A DNA stretch of 64,000 bases from Leclercia sp. AS011 (GTDB lineage Bacteria > Pseudomonadota > Gammaproteobacteria > Enterobacterales > Enterobacteriaceae): assembly GCF_037152535.1 (NCBI RefSeq), contig NZ_JBBCMA010000010.1, positions 1-64,000 on the forward strand, in the 5' to 3' direction. The first letter of the stretch is position 1, and each line of letters begins with the position of its first letter. Shown here piece after piece: positions 45,094-54,210 of this stretch. The position numbers and the translations under genes were made by a program. The notes beneath the pieces were generated by a model. That model had not been told where the DNA came from, searched no databases, and saw only the letters and a list, made by a program, of their open reading frames with translations.

Positions 45094-45948
45094 TTAGTCT
45101 TCTTCGCGCTCTCTGACCGCACGCTGGCGTTCGTAGTATTCATCTTCTGCCGAAATAATCTCATCCAGCAGAGAATCCATATCTACAGCATGGGTCTCTT
45201 CAACAAACAGCCCGGTGAGGGGCGTTTCCGGGGTGAGTTTGCCGTCTTCATAGAGCATCCAGATCTCTTTCCCGTAGCGCGTTTTCAGCAGCTGCGGGGC
45301 GAACTGACCGTAATACTCGGTGATGTTATTCACATCGCGTTCAAACATGGACTGGGCATGGTTGTTGGCGGCGGCATCCACCGCCTGCGGCAGGTCGATA
45401 ATGACCGGCCCCTCGGCATCCTGTAGCACGTTAAACTCTGACAGGTCGCCGTGGACAATACCGGCACAGAGCATGCGCACGATATTGCGGATCATGGTGG
45501 CGAAGTCTTTTACGGCCTCTTCTTCCGTTAAGGCCACATCGCTCAGGCGCGGCGCAACGTCGCCATCAGCATCGGTGACCAGCTCCATCAGCAGCACGCC
45601 GTCCAGACACATATAGGGCTGCGGCACGCGGACCCCGGCGTTAGCCAGGCGGAATAGCGCATCGACCTCTGCGGTGTGCCAGACCTCTTCCTGCTGCTTA
45701 CGGCCAAATCTGGAACCTTTTTGCATGGCGCGCGCGTCACGCGTGTTGCGGACTTTGCGGCCTTCCTGATACTGCACGGCCTGCTTGAAGCTGCGCTGTG
45801 ACGCTTCCTTGTACACTTTGGCACACTGGATTTGGTCCCCGCATAGCACGGTGTAAACGTCAGCCTCTTTGCCGCTTTTCAGGCGTTGAAGCACGTTGTC
45901 TATCAGGCCGTCGTCGACCAGGGGCTGGAGTCTGTTTGGGATTTTCAT
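45094..45948 (-). CDS. RIO-type serine protein kinase
   Basis: 284 residues from MKIPNRLQ; an ATG six codons upstream (MRYKSR) is possible and neither has a strong ribosome binding site. RIO kinase motifs: glycine-poor ATP loop LKSGKEADVYTVL (about 24-36), the ATP-binding lysine in CAKVYKE, catalytic loop IVHGDLSEFNVL (with His-Gly-Asp), and metal loop IIDLPQAVD in place of DFG. RIO-type kinases in gammaproteobacteria are of unknown target; eukaryotic relatives act in ribosome biogenesis. It is convergent with the nan operon. Confidence 0.92.
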   Translation of the reverse strand: MKIPNRLQPLVDDGLIDNVLQRLKSGKEADVYTVLCGDQIQCAKVYKEASQRSFKQAVQYQEGRKVRNTRDARAMQKGSRFGRKQQEEVWHTAEVDALFRLANAGVRVPQPYMCLDGVLLMELVTDADGDVAPRLSDVALTEEEAVKDFATMIRNIVRMLCAGIVHGDLSEFNVLQDAEGPVIIDLPQAVDAAANNHAQSMFERDVNNITEYYGQFAPQLLKTRYGKEIWMLYEDGKLTPETPLTGLFVEETHAVDMDSLLDEIISAEDEYYERQRAVREREED

Positions 45949-46017
45949 GCGGCTTTTATAGCGCATTTTTGCCGCTTTTCGTACCAAAAACGCAGGCAAA
46001 TATCTTCTTTGAAAGGA

Positions 46018-46920
46018 TTAACGCGCCGACTGACCCTCACAGCAGGCTTTGACCGCCTCATAGAGTAACCTGACGCCTGCGGAGAGCTGCTTGCGGTGCG
46101 GGCAGATCATGTTCAGCGGCACGCTCTCACCCACGTAATCTTGCATTAATACCCGGAGCCGACCGGCGCGGACATCCTCCGCCACGTCCAGCCAGGATTT
46201 GTAGGCTACGCCCGCCCCGGTGACCGCCAGGCGGCGGATCACTTCGGCATCGTCACTCATCATGCTGCCGCTGACGTTGACGCTGTGCATCTCCCCGTCG
46301 CGGAAGAAGGTCCAGCGATCGTGCAGACGTCCGCGCAGGACAAAGGTCAGGGCGTTGACCCGGCTTAATTCATCCGGATGGTTCAGGTCACCGTGGCGGG
46401 CGATCCACTCGGGCGACGCCACCAGCACGCGGCGGTTATCGGGAGCGACGGGGAGAGCAATATAGGAGGCATCTTCCGGCATGCCGTAGCGAAAGGCGAT
46501 ATCCACCGGATCCTTAAAGACATCGGCGACCTGGTCGGAGAAAAAAATGCGCAGCCGCAGTGCCGGGTAGCGTTCGTCGAACGCCTGAAACACCGGCAGC
46601 AGCAGGTTACGGCCTAAATCCGATGGGACGGCAATCTGCAACGTGCCGGAGATCTCCTCTTCCGGGGTCTGGATTTTTTGCATCCCGGCGTACATGGCAT
46701 CCAGCATCTGTCGCGCGTAGGGTAGCCAGGCCTCGCCTTCCGGGGTTAAGCGCAGGCTGCGGGTGGAGCGCGCAAACAGCCGGATGGCCAGGGTCGACTC
46801 CAGCCGTTTGATAGCGGCGCTGACCTGCGCCGGCTGAACGCCCGCCTCTCGTGCCGCATCGCTGAAGCTGCTCAGGGCAGCGACGCGAACGAACAGTATC
46901 AGATCCTCAAGCCGCACCAT
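46018..46920 (-). CDS. LysR-family regulator
   Basis: 300 residues from MVRLEDLI; I prefer this ATG because GGGAG lies 6 bases before it, whereas it abuts the ATG two codons upstream. N-terminal winged helix (about 5-62: FVRVAALSSFSDAAREAGVQ, VSAAIKRLESTL) and a two-lobed effector domain (about 90-290) as in the CatM/LysR group. It is divergent from the oxidoreductase gene, with about 108 bases between the starts, so it probably controls that gene. Confidence 0.93.
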   Translation of the reverse strand: MVRLEDLILFVRVAALSSFSDAAREAGVQPAQVSAAIKRLESTLAIRLFARSTRSLRLTPEGEAWLPYARQMLDAMYAGMQKIQTPEEEISGTLQIAVPSDLGRNLLLPVFQAFDERYPALRLRIFFSDQVADVFKDPVDIAFRYGMPEDASYIALPVAPDNRRVLVASPEWIARHGDLNHPDELSRVNALTFVLRGRLHDRWTFFRDGEMHSVNVSGSMMSDDAEVIRRLAVTGAGVAYKSWLDVAEDVRAGRLRVLMQDYVGESVPLNMICPHRKQLSAGVRLLYEAVKACCEGQSAR

Positions 46921-47028
46921 TTTCATCTCCCGAGTATAAGTCTTGTCTCCGCGAGGCTATTTTTCCCGTCGCAGCTTCGCTTTACCATCAAATTATTGCG
47001 ACACAGTGGATAAAACGCCGGAGACATT

Positions 47029-48030
47029 ATGAAAGCCATTGCCATTACCCGTTCTGCACCCAATAACATTGACGCCCTGCACGAGATTGAGCTGCCGCAG
47101 CCGACGGCGTCCGGGCACGATCTGCTGATTGAAGTGAAAGCCATCTCCGTTAACCCGGTGGATACTAAAGTCCGCGCCGGGTTTAGCGGGGATACGCCGC
47201 GTGTTCTCGGCTGGGATGCGGTGGGCGTTGTCGCCGCGGTGGGCGAGGCGGTGACCCTTTTCGCGCCGGGCGACGAAGTCTGGTATGCCGGGGCGCTGGG
47301 CCGGGCGGGCAGCAACAGTGAGTATCAGCTGGTGGATGAGCGCATTGTGGCCCTGAAGCCAAAAACGCTGGATAACGCCGCCGCCGCCGCGATGCCGCTA
47401 ACGGCCATCACCGCGTGGGAAATGCTGTTCGATCGGCTGGGGGTTCAGGAGCAGGGCAACGAAGGCGACACGCTGCTGATTGTCGGTGCCGCGGGCGGAG
47501 TGGGCTCCATCCTCGTTCAGCTGGCGCGCAAGCTGACAAAAATGACCGTTATCGGCACGGCGTCACGCCCGGAAAGCCAGCAGTGGGTGCGGGAGGCAGG
47601 GGCGCATTACGTTATCGATCACAGCAAGCCGCTGTCGGAAGCGCTGGCCGCGCAGGGAATCAATGAGGTGACCCACGTCGCCAGCCTGAACCATACCGAG
47701 GCGCATTACGCTGAAATCATTAAGGCTCTGGCGCCGCAGGGTAAGCTGGCCCTGATTGACGATCCCGAGACGCTGGATGCCCGCCCGCTAAAGGCGAAGA
47801 GCATCTCCCTGCACTGGGAGTTTATGTTCACCCGCTCAATGTTTGAAACCCGGGATATGATCGCCCAGCATCAGCTGCTGACCCGCGTGGCAGCACTGAT
47901 TGATGAGCAGACGATCACCACCACGCTGGGTGAGCACTACGGGGCGATCACGGCGGCGAATGTGCAGAAAGCTCATGCGCAACTGGAAACAGGGCGTGCG
48001 GTCGGGAAGATTGTGCTGGAGGGGTTCTGA
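47029..48030 (+). CDS. Zinc-type alcohol dehydrogenase/quinone oxidoreductase-like protein
   Basis: 333 residues. Medium-chain dehydrogenase fold: GroES-like N-terminal half (VKAISVNPVDTKVRAG near 38-53) and a Rossmann domain with GAAGGVGSILVQLA near 158-171. Catalytic zinc ligands of classic alcohol dehydrogenases are not evident, so it is closer to NADPH quinone reductases. GGAG ribosome binding site. Directly downstream an ABM-domain monooxygenase gene begins, one base after the stop, suggesting a joint role in quinone or aldehyde stress under the divergent LysR regulator. Confidence 0.92.
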   Translation: MKAIAITRSAPNNIDALHEIELPQPTASGHDLLIEVKAISVNPVDTKVRAGFSGDTPRVLGWDAVGVVAAVGEAVTLFAPGDEVWYAGALGRAGSNSEYQLVDERIVALKPKTLDNAAAAAMPLTAITAWEMLFDRLGVQEQGNEGDTLLIVGAAGGVGSILVQLARKLTKMTVIGTASRPESQQWVREAGAHYVIDHSKPLSEALAAQGINEVTHVASLNHTEAHYAEIIKALAPQGKLALIDDPETLDARPLKAKSISLHWEFMFTRSMFETRDMIAQHQLLTRVAALIDEQTITTTLGEHYGAITAANVQKAHAQLETGRAVGKIVLEGF

Positions 48031-48031
48031 G

Positions 48032-48337
48032 ATGGGCTCCCCAGATATTATCTCAATAATTGCCATTTTGAAGGCAAAACCGGGCAAGCGAGACTCGTTA
48101 AAAAAGGCCTTGCAGGCGCTATTATTGCCGACCCGTCAAGAGCCAGGAAATATTGAATATCACCTGTATCAACTGCGCGACACGCCAGACTGTTTTTATG
48201 TCCGGGAAGCCTGGCGAGGTCAGGAAGGGCTGGAGGCGCATATTGCGCTGCCTCATTTCCAGGCGTTTATCCTGCAAATGGATGAATTGCTGGCGGAGCC
48301 GTTGCGGCTGGACTATTTGACGAAGGTTGAGCCGTAA
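48032..48337 (+). CDS. Putative quinol monooxygenase (ABM domain)
   Basis: 101 residues from MGSPDIIS (GGAGGGG just before). Ferredoxin-like antibiotic-biosynthesis-monooxygenase domain with the typical motifs AILKAKPGKRDSL, EPGNIEYHLYQ and FYVREAWRGQEGLEAH. Similar to YgiN, which acts on quinols. It follows the oxidoreductase gene with one base between and is probably co-transcribed. Confidence 0.9.
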   Translation: MGSPDIISIIAILKAKPGKRDSLKKALQALLLPTRQEPGNIEYHLYQLRDTPDCFYVREAWRGQEGLEAHIALPHFQAFILQMDELLAEPLRLDYLTKVEP

Positions 48338-48383
48338 GCGTTCTCTTTGATTTTACTCACTTCGTTACGTTGATTGAGTATAC

Positions 48384-48417
48384 AAAAAAGCCCGCAGGCT
48401 TGCGCCGTGCGGGCTTT
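48384..48417 (-). terminator. ssrA intrinsic terminator
   Basis: Stem aaagcccgca (48387-48396) and tgcgggcttt (48408-48417); read on the minus strand it ends in a TTTTTT tract. It follows the 3' end of tmRNA and also faces the monooxygenase gene. Confidence 0.85.
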
Positions 48418-48460
48418 CAGGACTTCGTATCAGGCTCTGGTGACCATCAACAAAGAATTT

Positions 48461-48824
48461 TGGTGGAGCTGGCGGGAGTTGAACCCGCGTCCGAAATTTC
48501 TACATCCTCGGTACTACATGCTTAGTCAGTCTTTACATTCGCACGCCAGCTGCGGACAGACACGCCACTAACGAACTAGCCTGATTAGTTTTAACGCTTC
48601 AACCCCAGGCAGGATTTCCACGCGATCTCTTTTGGGTTTGACCTCTCTTTGATCCCCGTCTTAAGAGCGGAAGCTAGGGAGAGAGGGCTCTTAGCAGGTT
48701 ATTAAGCTGCTAAAGCGTAGTTTTCGTCGTTTGCGACTATTTTTTTGCGGCTTTTTACGAGGCAAACCGCCCCTCGGCATGCACCTTGGGTTTCGCAAAT
48801 CCCGTCGAATCCAGAATCAGCCCC
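48461..48824 (-). ncRNA. ssrA: tmRNA (ssrA)
   Basis: About 364 nucleotides, like the E. coli RNA (363). The 5' end (GGGGCTGATTCTGGATTCGA, minus strand) and 3' end (tRNA-like, GGTTCAACTCCCGCCAGCTCC then ACCA) are typical and pair as an alanine-type acceptor. The tag reading frame at 48702-48734 encodes ANDENYALAA and a stop. The RNA frees stalled ribosomes and tags the nascent peptide for proteolysis, with SmpB encoded next to it. The 3' end is a common integration site for islands; no integrase gene lies beside it here. Confidence 0.98.
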
Positions 48825-48914
48825 AATAGTGTTACAGCAAGTATACCAGAATTTGCAGCCCGGATACCAGTCCGGAACGCTAACTTATTGAATCGCTCAA
48901 TAAGTATCCGGAAA

Positions 48915-49397
48915 TTAACGGCCTGCGTGCTTCATGATGCGCGCTTTATCAACCTGCCACTCGCGATCTTTGGCGTCGTTACGTTTGTCGTGCTGCTTCT
49001 TACCTTTTGCCACGCCGATTTTTACTTTGCACCAGGCGTTCTTCCAGTACAGCGACAGGGCGAGCACGGTGTAACCTTCGCGGTTGATACGCCCGAAGAG
49101 GGAGTCCAGCTCGCGCTTGTTCAGCAGCAGCTTACGGGTGCGGGTGGGATCGCAGACGTAGTGGGAAGAGGCGACCGTCAGTGGCTGGAAGTTCGCGCCA
49201 AACAGAAAGGCTTCGCCGTCTTTAAAGATTACGTAGCTATCCCCGATGTTAGCTTTACCCGCACGCAGCGATTTAACTTCCCAGCCCTGCAACGCAAGGC
49301 CAGCTTCGAATTCTTCTTCAATGAAATACTCGTGGCGGGCACGCTTGTTGAGCGCAATGGTTGCCGAGCCAGGTTTATGTGCTTTTTTCTTCGTCAT
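48915..49397 (-). CDS. smpB: SsrA-binding protein
   Basis: 160 residues, E. coli length. OB-fold core ([36 protein letters not shown]) and the basic C-terminal tail ([20 protein letters not shown]) that enters the mRNA channel during trans-translation. Upstream of ssrA on the same strand, as in other enterics. Confidence 0.98.
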   Translation of the reverse strand: MTKKKAHKPGSATIALNKRARHEYFIEEEFEAGLALQGWEVKSLRAGKANIGDSYVIFKDGEAFLFGANFQPLTVASSHYVCDPTRTRKLLLNKRELDSLFGRINREGYTVLALSLYWKNAWCKVKIGVAKGKKQHDKRNDAKDREWQVDKARIMKHAGR

Positions 49398-49553
49398 AAG
49401 TGTCGTGAAGCCGTAGGTAATCTGATGTCAAAAAGTCACCTCATTGCGTCCTGTGAGGTCTAACGCGCTATATTAGCACGAGATGAGGCTCAGCGTTTTT
49501 TTAACAGGTGATAAATGCTATTATTTATCGGTTGTTTGATCAGGAAAAATGTT

Positions 49554-49991
49554 ATGCCTCAGATTAGTCGTACTGCGCTTGTCCCCTACAGTGTGGAACA
49601 GATGTACCAGTTAGTGAATGACGTACAGTCATATCCGCAGTTTATCCCGGGTTGTACCGGGAGCCGCGTGCTGGACTCAGGCCCGACGCAAATGACGGCG
49701 GCGGTGGATGTCTCCAAAGCCGGGATCAGCAAAACCTTCACCACCCGTAACACGCTGACCAATAACCAGAGCATTCTGATGCAGCTGGTGGATGGCCCGT
49801 TCAAGAAGCTGATGGGGGGATGGAAGTTTGTCCCGCTCAGTGCTGATGCCTGCCGCATCGAGTTTCATCTCGACTTTGAGTTTACCAATGCCCTGATCGA
49901 GCTGGCGTTTGGTCGCGTGTTCAAAGAGCTGGCGGCGAATATGGTCCAGGCTTTCACGGTACGCGCCAAAGAGGTTTACAGTGCCGGCTAA
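49554..49991 (+). CDS. ratA: Ribosome association toxin RatA / coenzyme Q-binding START protein
   Basis: 145 residues from MPQISRTA; upstream ATG/other starts would add 13 residues, as in the annotated E. coli form. START/polyketide cyclase-like fold ([40 protein letters not shown]). E. coli RatA was described as blocking 70S assembly, and its COQ10-like fold suggests quinone binding. Divergent from smpB. Its stop overlaps the ratB start region. Confidence 0.94.
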   Translation: MPQISRTALVPYSVEQMYQLVNDVQSYPQFIPGCTGSRVLDSGPTQMTAAVDVSKAGISKTFTTRNTLTNNQSILMQLVDGPFKKLMGGWKFVPLSADACRIEFHLDFEFTNALIELAFGRVFKELAANMVQAFTVRAKEVYSAG

Positions 49992-50268
49992 CATCGTGGT
50001 GGAAGTGGCCTACGCGCTGCCGGAAAAGCAGTATCTGCAGCGCGTAACCCTGGAGGAGGGCGCCACCGTTGAAGAGGCAATCCGCGCCTCCGGCCTGCTG
50101 ACGCTGCGCAGCGATATCGATCTGACAAAAAACAAAGTCGGGATTTACAGCCGTCCGGTCAAACTGGCGGATAGCGTCAGGGACGGCGACCGGGTTGAGA
50201 TCTATCGCCCGCTGATAGCCGACCCGAAAGAGCTGCGTCGCCAGCGCGCGGAGAAGTCCGCGAAATAA
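49981..50268 (+). CDS. ratB: RnfH-family protein RatB
   Basis: 95 residues from GTG, overlapping ratA. Ubiquitin-like RnfH fold: [20 protein letters not shown] near 6-25, [20 protein letters not shown], ending in [10 protein letters not shown], very close to E. coli RatB. Antitoxin function was proposed by position but is uncertain. Confidence 0.95.
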   Translation: MPANIVVEVAYALPEKQYLQRVTLEEGATVEEAIRASGLLTLRSDIDLTKNKVGIYSRPVKLADSVRDGDRVEIYRPLIADPKELRRQRAEKSAK

Positions 50269-50281
50269 CCTGCCTTAAAAC

Positions 50282-50309
50282 AAAAAAGGTGCTCAATGAG
50301 CACCTTTTT
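50282..50309. terminator. Bidirectional terminator after ratB and bamE
   Basis: Stem aaaaaggtgctc (50283-50294) and gagcaccttttt (50298-50309), 12 bp with a 3-base loop and T runs on both strands. Serves the convergent ratB and bamE genes. Confidence 0.9.
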
Positions 50310-50323
50310 GCATTTCTGAAACC

Positions 50324-50665
50324 TTACTCTTTGGTGAGCGCCGGTTTGTTGTCGATGTTGGTCAGTACGCCGCTGCTGTTGAAGGTCAGCGTCAGGGTCT
50401 GCTGGGACACGTCTTCATGGCCTGGCTTCTGACGGAACACGTAGAACCAGGTGTTGGTGCCGAATGGATCGGACATCATCGGCGTACCCAGGGCATAGGC
50501 AACCTGCTGCTGCGTCATACCGACACGAATTTTAGACACATCGTTAGGAGCGAGATAGTTCCCCTGGTTGATGTCAGGGCGGTAAACCACTTTTTCCAGA
50601 GTGGAGCAGCCTGCGGTCATCATCAGAAGAACCGCTGCGGCAGCGGTCAGCGTTTTACAGCGCAT
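50324..50665 (-). CDS. bamE: Outer membrane assembly lipoprotein BamE
   Basis: 113 residues. Lipoprotein signal with lipobox LMMTAGCS near 14-21 (acylated Cys20). SmpA/OmlA fold ([38 protein letters not shown]). Part of the BAM complex that inserts outer membrane barrels. Upstream is AAGGAA. It matches E. coli BamE (113 residues) in length and order next to recN. Confidence 0.98.
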   Translation of the reverse strand: MRCKTLTAAAAVLLMMTAGCSTLEKVVYRPDINQGNYLAPNDVSKIRVGMTQQQVAYALGTPMMSDPFGTNTWFYVFRQKPGHEDVSQQTLTLTFNSSGVLTNIDNKPALTKE

Positions 50666-50816
50666 AGTGATTTGATTCCTTTTCGGGCCCGGGCAATACG
50701 CGACGGCTCATATGTAATATGCCGATGATAATAGACCTTTCACCACATTAAAACCTCTGGCGTCCGGTCTGTCGGCGTTTTTATTGTTCTGTATGACCCT
50801 GAGATACCGAAAAAGT

Positions 50817-52478
50817 TTAGGCAGCCAGCAGTTCTTTCGCATTCGCCAGCGTGTTGCGGGTGACTTCGCTGCCGCCCAGCAGGCGGGCCAGCTCCTGCAG
50901 ACGGGCGCGTTTGTCCAGCGGCTGCATGTGCGTTTCGGTCATCTCACCGTCGGTTTCTTTGCTGACAAAGAAATGATGGTGGCCACAACCGGCAACCTGC
51001 GGCAGGTGGGTCACACACATCACCTGGGTGGACTCGCCAAGCTGACGCAGCAGTTTACCCACTACCGCGGCGGTCGGGCCGCTGATACCCACATCCACTT
51101 CATCGAAAATGAGTGCCGGGGTTTCCATTTTCTTCGCCGTGATCACCTGAATCGCCAGGGCGATACGCGACAGCTCACCGCCGGACGCGACCCGGGAGAT
51201 AGCCTGCAGCGGCTGGCCCGGGTTGGTGGTAACACGGAATTCAATGCGGTCTGCCCCTTCGGCCGTCAGGTGATTGGTTTCAAACTTCACGTCGATAGTG
51301 AAAACGCCGTGCGGCATCGACAGCAGATGCATGCTCTCGGTGATGTGCTGACTCAGCTCCTGAGCGTAACGCTGACGCACGTTATGCAGCTGCGTGGCGG
51401 TTTCCATCGCCTGTTGATGATGCACGCTGACCGCCAGAGAGAGGGTCTCCAGCGAGTCGGCCTGATCGTCAAGCTGATGCTGCTCGTCGAGCAGGGACTG
51501 ATGGAACGCAGGCAGCTCCTCCGGCGAAACGTGGTGCTTACGCGCCAGGGAGATTTGGCGCGAAATGCGCTGTTCCAGCTCAAACAGGCGGTTAGGATCG
51601 AGATCCAGACGCTCGCAGTAGTGGCGCAGCTCGTCGCTGGCTTCAGAGATCTGAATCGCCGCCTCTTCCAGCATATCCAGCATGCCGGACACGTTGCTGT
51701 CCATCCCCGCCAGCTCGGTCACTAGCTGGCGCACGGTATAGAGCTGGCTTTGCAGATTCACATCCTCGCCGTCGGCCATTAAGGTCAGCGCCTGCTGGCT
51801 GGTGGAGAGCAGTTGGCCGCTGTTGGCGAGGCGTTTGTACTCTTCGTCAATCTGCTCAAACTCGCCCGGCTGCGGATTGAACTCGTTCAGCTCTTTCAGC
51901 TGATACGCCAGCAGTTCGGCACGGGCCGCGCGCTCCTGGCTCTGCTGCTGATGCTGCGCCAGTTCACGACAGCTTTGATGCCACTGACGATAGTGCTCTG
52001 CCATCAGCTGCATAAGGTCCGACTCACCGGCATAGCCGTCGAGCAACGACTTCTGTTGTTCAGGCTTGATGAGCTGCTGATGGGCATGTTGGCCGTGAAT
52101 CTGGATTAACAGCTGCCCCAGCTCACGCAGCTGAGACAGCGGCACCGCGGTACCGTTGATAAAGCCACGGGAGCGGCCATCGCTGTTGAGGACGCGGCGA
52201 AGTAAGCACTCACGCCCATCTTCGAGCTGGTTCTTTTCAAGCCAGCGTAGGGCGGCAGGGGTATCTTTCAGGGAGAAACGGGCGCATAGATCGGCGCGGC
52301 TGGCGCCAGCGCGAACCATGTCGCCGTCTGCACGACCGCCAAGGCACAGCCCGAGCGCATCAATCGCAATAGATTTACCGGCACCGGTTTCCCCGGTGAT
52401 GGCTGTCATTCCGCTGTTGAAATCAATTTCGAGCTCACGAACGATGGCGAAGTTGCTGATGGTCAGTTGTGCCAGCAT
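50817..52478 (-). CDS. recN: DNA repair protein RecN
   Basis: 553 residues, the E. coli length. SMC-like ATPase: Walker A GETGAGKS (29-36), coiled-coil arms in the middle, signature [15 protein letters not shown] and Walker [11 protein letters not shown]. The C-terminus ends in AKELLAA, which resembles the ssrA tag end and, in E. coli, makes RecN a ClpXP substrate. It repairs double-strand breaks. It is SOS-regulated, with LexA boxes just upstream. Confidence 0.98.
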   Translation of the reverse strand: MLAQLTISNFAIVRELEIDFNSGMTAITGETGAGKSIAIDALGLCLGGRADGDMVRAGASRADLCARFSLKDTPAALRWLEKNQLEDGRECLLRRVLNSDGRSRGFINGTAVPLSQLRELGQLLIQIHGQHAHQQLIKPEQQKSLLDGYAGESDLMQLMAEHYRQWHQSCRELAQHQQQSQERAARAELLAYQLKELNEFNPQPGEFEQIDEEYKRLANSGQLLSTSQQALTLMADGEDVNLQSQLYTVRQLVTELAGMDSNVSGMLDMLEEAAIQISEASDELRHYCERLDLDPNRLFELEQRISRQISLARKHHVSPEELPAFHQSLLDEQHQLDDQADSLETLSLAVSVHHQQAMETATQLHNVRQRYAQELSQHITESMHLLSMPHGVFTIDVKFETNHLTAEGADRIEFRVTTNPGQPLQAISRVASGGELSRIALAIQVITAKKMETPALIFDEVDVGISGPTAAVVGKLLRQLGESTQVMCVTHLPQVAGCGHHHFFVSKETDGEMTETHMQPLDKRARLQELARLLGGSEVTRNTLANAKELLAA

Positions 52479-52488
52479 AAACGTTTTC

Positions 52489-52544
52489 CTGTATGAAAAA
52501 CCATAACTGTGTTTGTGTACAGTATAAACTGGTTTTTTATACAG
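52489..52544 (-). promoter_or_regulatory. LexA (SOS) boxes of recN
   Basis: CTGT-N8-ACAG at 52507-52522 is a perfect core; a second box at 52529-52544 reads CTGT-N8-CCAG on the minus strand; a weak third at 52489-52504 is CTGT-N8-CCAT. E. coli recN has the same multiple-box layout. Confidence 0.9.
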
Positions 52545-52563
52545 TAAAGTGCTGGATGCGATT

Positions 52564-53442
52564 TCAGAACAATTTTTTCGACCAGCCGAGCTTGGAGCTT
52601 AATGTGTTGAAATAGCTGTAGTCTTTTGGGTGGATCAGATTGAGGTGATAATCGCAGCGGCGGATCAGCACATCTTCACCTTCCTGGATCGGCAGCGCGA
52701 TTTGGCTGTCGCAGCTGATCTCCAGGTCGTTACGGCGGTGGGAGAAGCGCAGACGGATGGTGCTGCTGCTGTTGATCACCAGCGGGCGGGCCGAGAGGGT
52801 ATGCGGGAACATCGGCACCAGCGTGATGGCATCCAGCGACGGGGTCAGGATCGGGCCACCCGCCGAAAGCGAGTAGGCCGTGGAGCCGGTGGGGGTCGAG
52901 ATAATCAGCCCATCGGAGCGCTGGGAGAAGGCAAAGATTTCGTCAATATAGACTTCGAACTCAATCATATGCGCCACTTTACCCGGGTGCAGCACCACTT
53001 CATTAATGGCGGTGCTGATCCGTTTCTGGCAATCCTGCTGGCACACCTGTGCCTCCAGCAAAAAGCGTTTTTCACTGATGTAGTGGCCTTCCAGCACGTC
53101 AGCGAGCTGCTGTTGGGCGTTATCCGGGTCGAGGTCGGTCAAAAAACCCAGGTTGCCACGGTTGATGCCAATGACTTTAATATCGTAACGGGCGAGGGTC
53201 CGCGCGGCGCCGAGCATATTGCCGTCGCCGCCGACCACCACCGCCAGATCGGCCTGCTGACCGATTTCCGCCAGCGTGCCGGTCTTCACATGGGTCAGCT
53301 GCAGTTCCTGGGCAATCTGTTGTTCAACAATCACATCGTAGTTTTTCGCGCGCAGCCAGCGATACAGCATTTCATGTGTCGTCAACGCAGTAGGGTGACG
53401 TGGATGACCGACAATCCCAATACACTTGAAATGGTTGCTCAT
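52564..53442 (-). CDS. nadK: NAD kinase
   Basis: 292 residues from MSNHFKCI, the E. coli length. GGDGNML motif (about 72-78) and the second conserved loop [20 protein letters not shown]. It makes NADP from NAD and ATP or polyphosphate. Divergent from grpE. It stops a few bases after the recN upstream SOS region. Confidence 0.98.
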   Translation of the reverse strand: MSNHFKCIGIVGHPRHPTALTTHEMLYRWLRAKNYDVIVEQQIAQELQLTHVKTGTLAEIGQQADLAVVVGGDGNMLGAARTLARYDIKVIGINRGNLGFLTDLDPDNAQQQLADVLEGHYISEKRFLLEAQVCQQDCQKRISTAINEVVLHPGKVAHMIEFEVYIDEIFAFSQRSDGLIISTPTGSTAYSLSAGGPILTPSLDAITLVPMFPHTLSARPLVINSSSTIRLRFSHRRNDLEISCDSQIALPIQEGEDVLIRRCDYHLNLIHPKDYSYFNTLSSKLGWSKKLF

Positions 53443-53490
53443 TTTCTGAAGGTCCTTGTGCGAATGAATGATGACAATGTGGCTTGTTCC

Positions 53491-53518
53491 CTTGAATCCC
53501 GGAAACTGATCCCCATAA
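53491..53518 (+). promoter_or_regulatory. Heat-shock (sigma-32) promoter of grpE
   Basis: CTTGAA (53491-53496), a 14-base spacer and CCCCATAA (53511-53518), a close match to the sigma-32 consensus. It lies 45 bases before the grpE start. Confidence 0.9.
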
Positions 53519-53563
53519 TAAGCGAAGTTAGCGAGTTGAATGCAGAAAAACGCGGAGAAATTC

Positions 53564-54157
53564 ATGAGTAGTAAAGAACAGAAAACGCCTGAGGGGCAAG
53601 CCCCGGAAGAAATTATCACGGAGCAGCACGAAGAGGTTGAGGCGACAGAGCCTGAGGCTGGTGCTGAGCAGGTGGATCCGCGCGATGAAAAAATTGCGAA
53701 TCTGGAAGCTCAGGTCACTGAAGCCCAGAACCGCGAGCGCGATGGCATCCTGCGTATCAAAGCGGAAATGGAAAACCTGCGTCGCCGTACCGAGCTGGAC
53801 GTTGAAAAGGCGCACAAATTTGCGCTGGAAAAGTTCGTGAATGAACTGCTCCCGGTCATCGACAGCCTGGATCGCGCGCTAGAAGTGGCGGATAAAGCGA
53901 ACCCGGATATGGCCCCGATGGTTGAAGGGATCGAGCTGACGCTGAAATCCATGCTGGACGTGGTGAAGAAATTTGGCGTCGAAGTGGTTGCCGACACCAA
54001 CGTGCCGATGGATCCGAACGTGCATCAGGCCATTGCGATGGTGGAGTCTGAGGACGTTGCTGCCGGTAACGTGCTGATGGTGATGCAGAAAGGCTATACC
54101 CTGAACGGTCGTACTATTCGCGCGGCGATGGTCTCCGTAGCGAAAGCCAAAGCGTAA
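53564..54157 (+). CDS. grpE: Nucleotide exchange factor GrpE
   Basis: 197 residues from MSSKEQKT, the E. coli length. Long N-terminal dimerising helix (about 40-110, [20 protein letters not shown]) and the C-terminal beta domain that opens DnaK's ATPase. The sigma-32 promoter explains heat control. Confidence 0.97.
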   Translation: MSSKEQKTPEGQAPEEIITEQHEEVEATEPEAGAEQVDPRDEKIANLEAQVTEAQNRERDGILRIKAEMENLRRRTELDVEKAHKFALEKFVNELLPVIDSLDRALEVADKANPDMAPMVEGIELTLKSMLDVVKKFGVEVVADTNVPMDPNVHQAIAMVESEDVAAGNVLMVMQKGYTLNGRTIRAAMVSVAKAKA

Positions 54158-54171
54158 CTGGCCTTCCGTAG

Positions 54172-54204
54172 TGCCGGGCGGCGGCTTCGCCTGACCCGGC
54201 CTAT
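54172..54204. repeat. REP element
   Basis: gtgccgggcggcggcttcgc followed by acccggcctat. It lies between convergent grpE and yfjD. Confidence 0.8.
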
Positions 54205-54210
54205 ATCCGC

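Noticed and set aside
48338..48460. Possible short gene between the monooxygenase and tmRNA
   Set aside because: It only holds the ssrA terminator and a short frame running into tmRNA.
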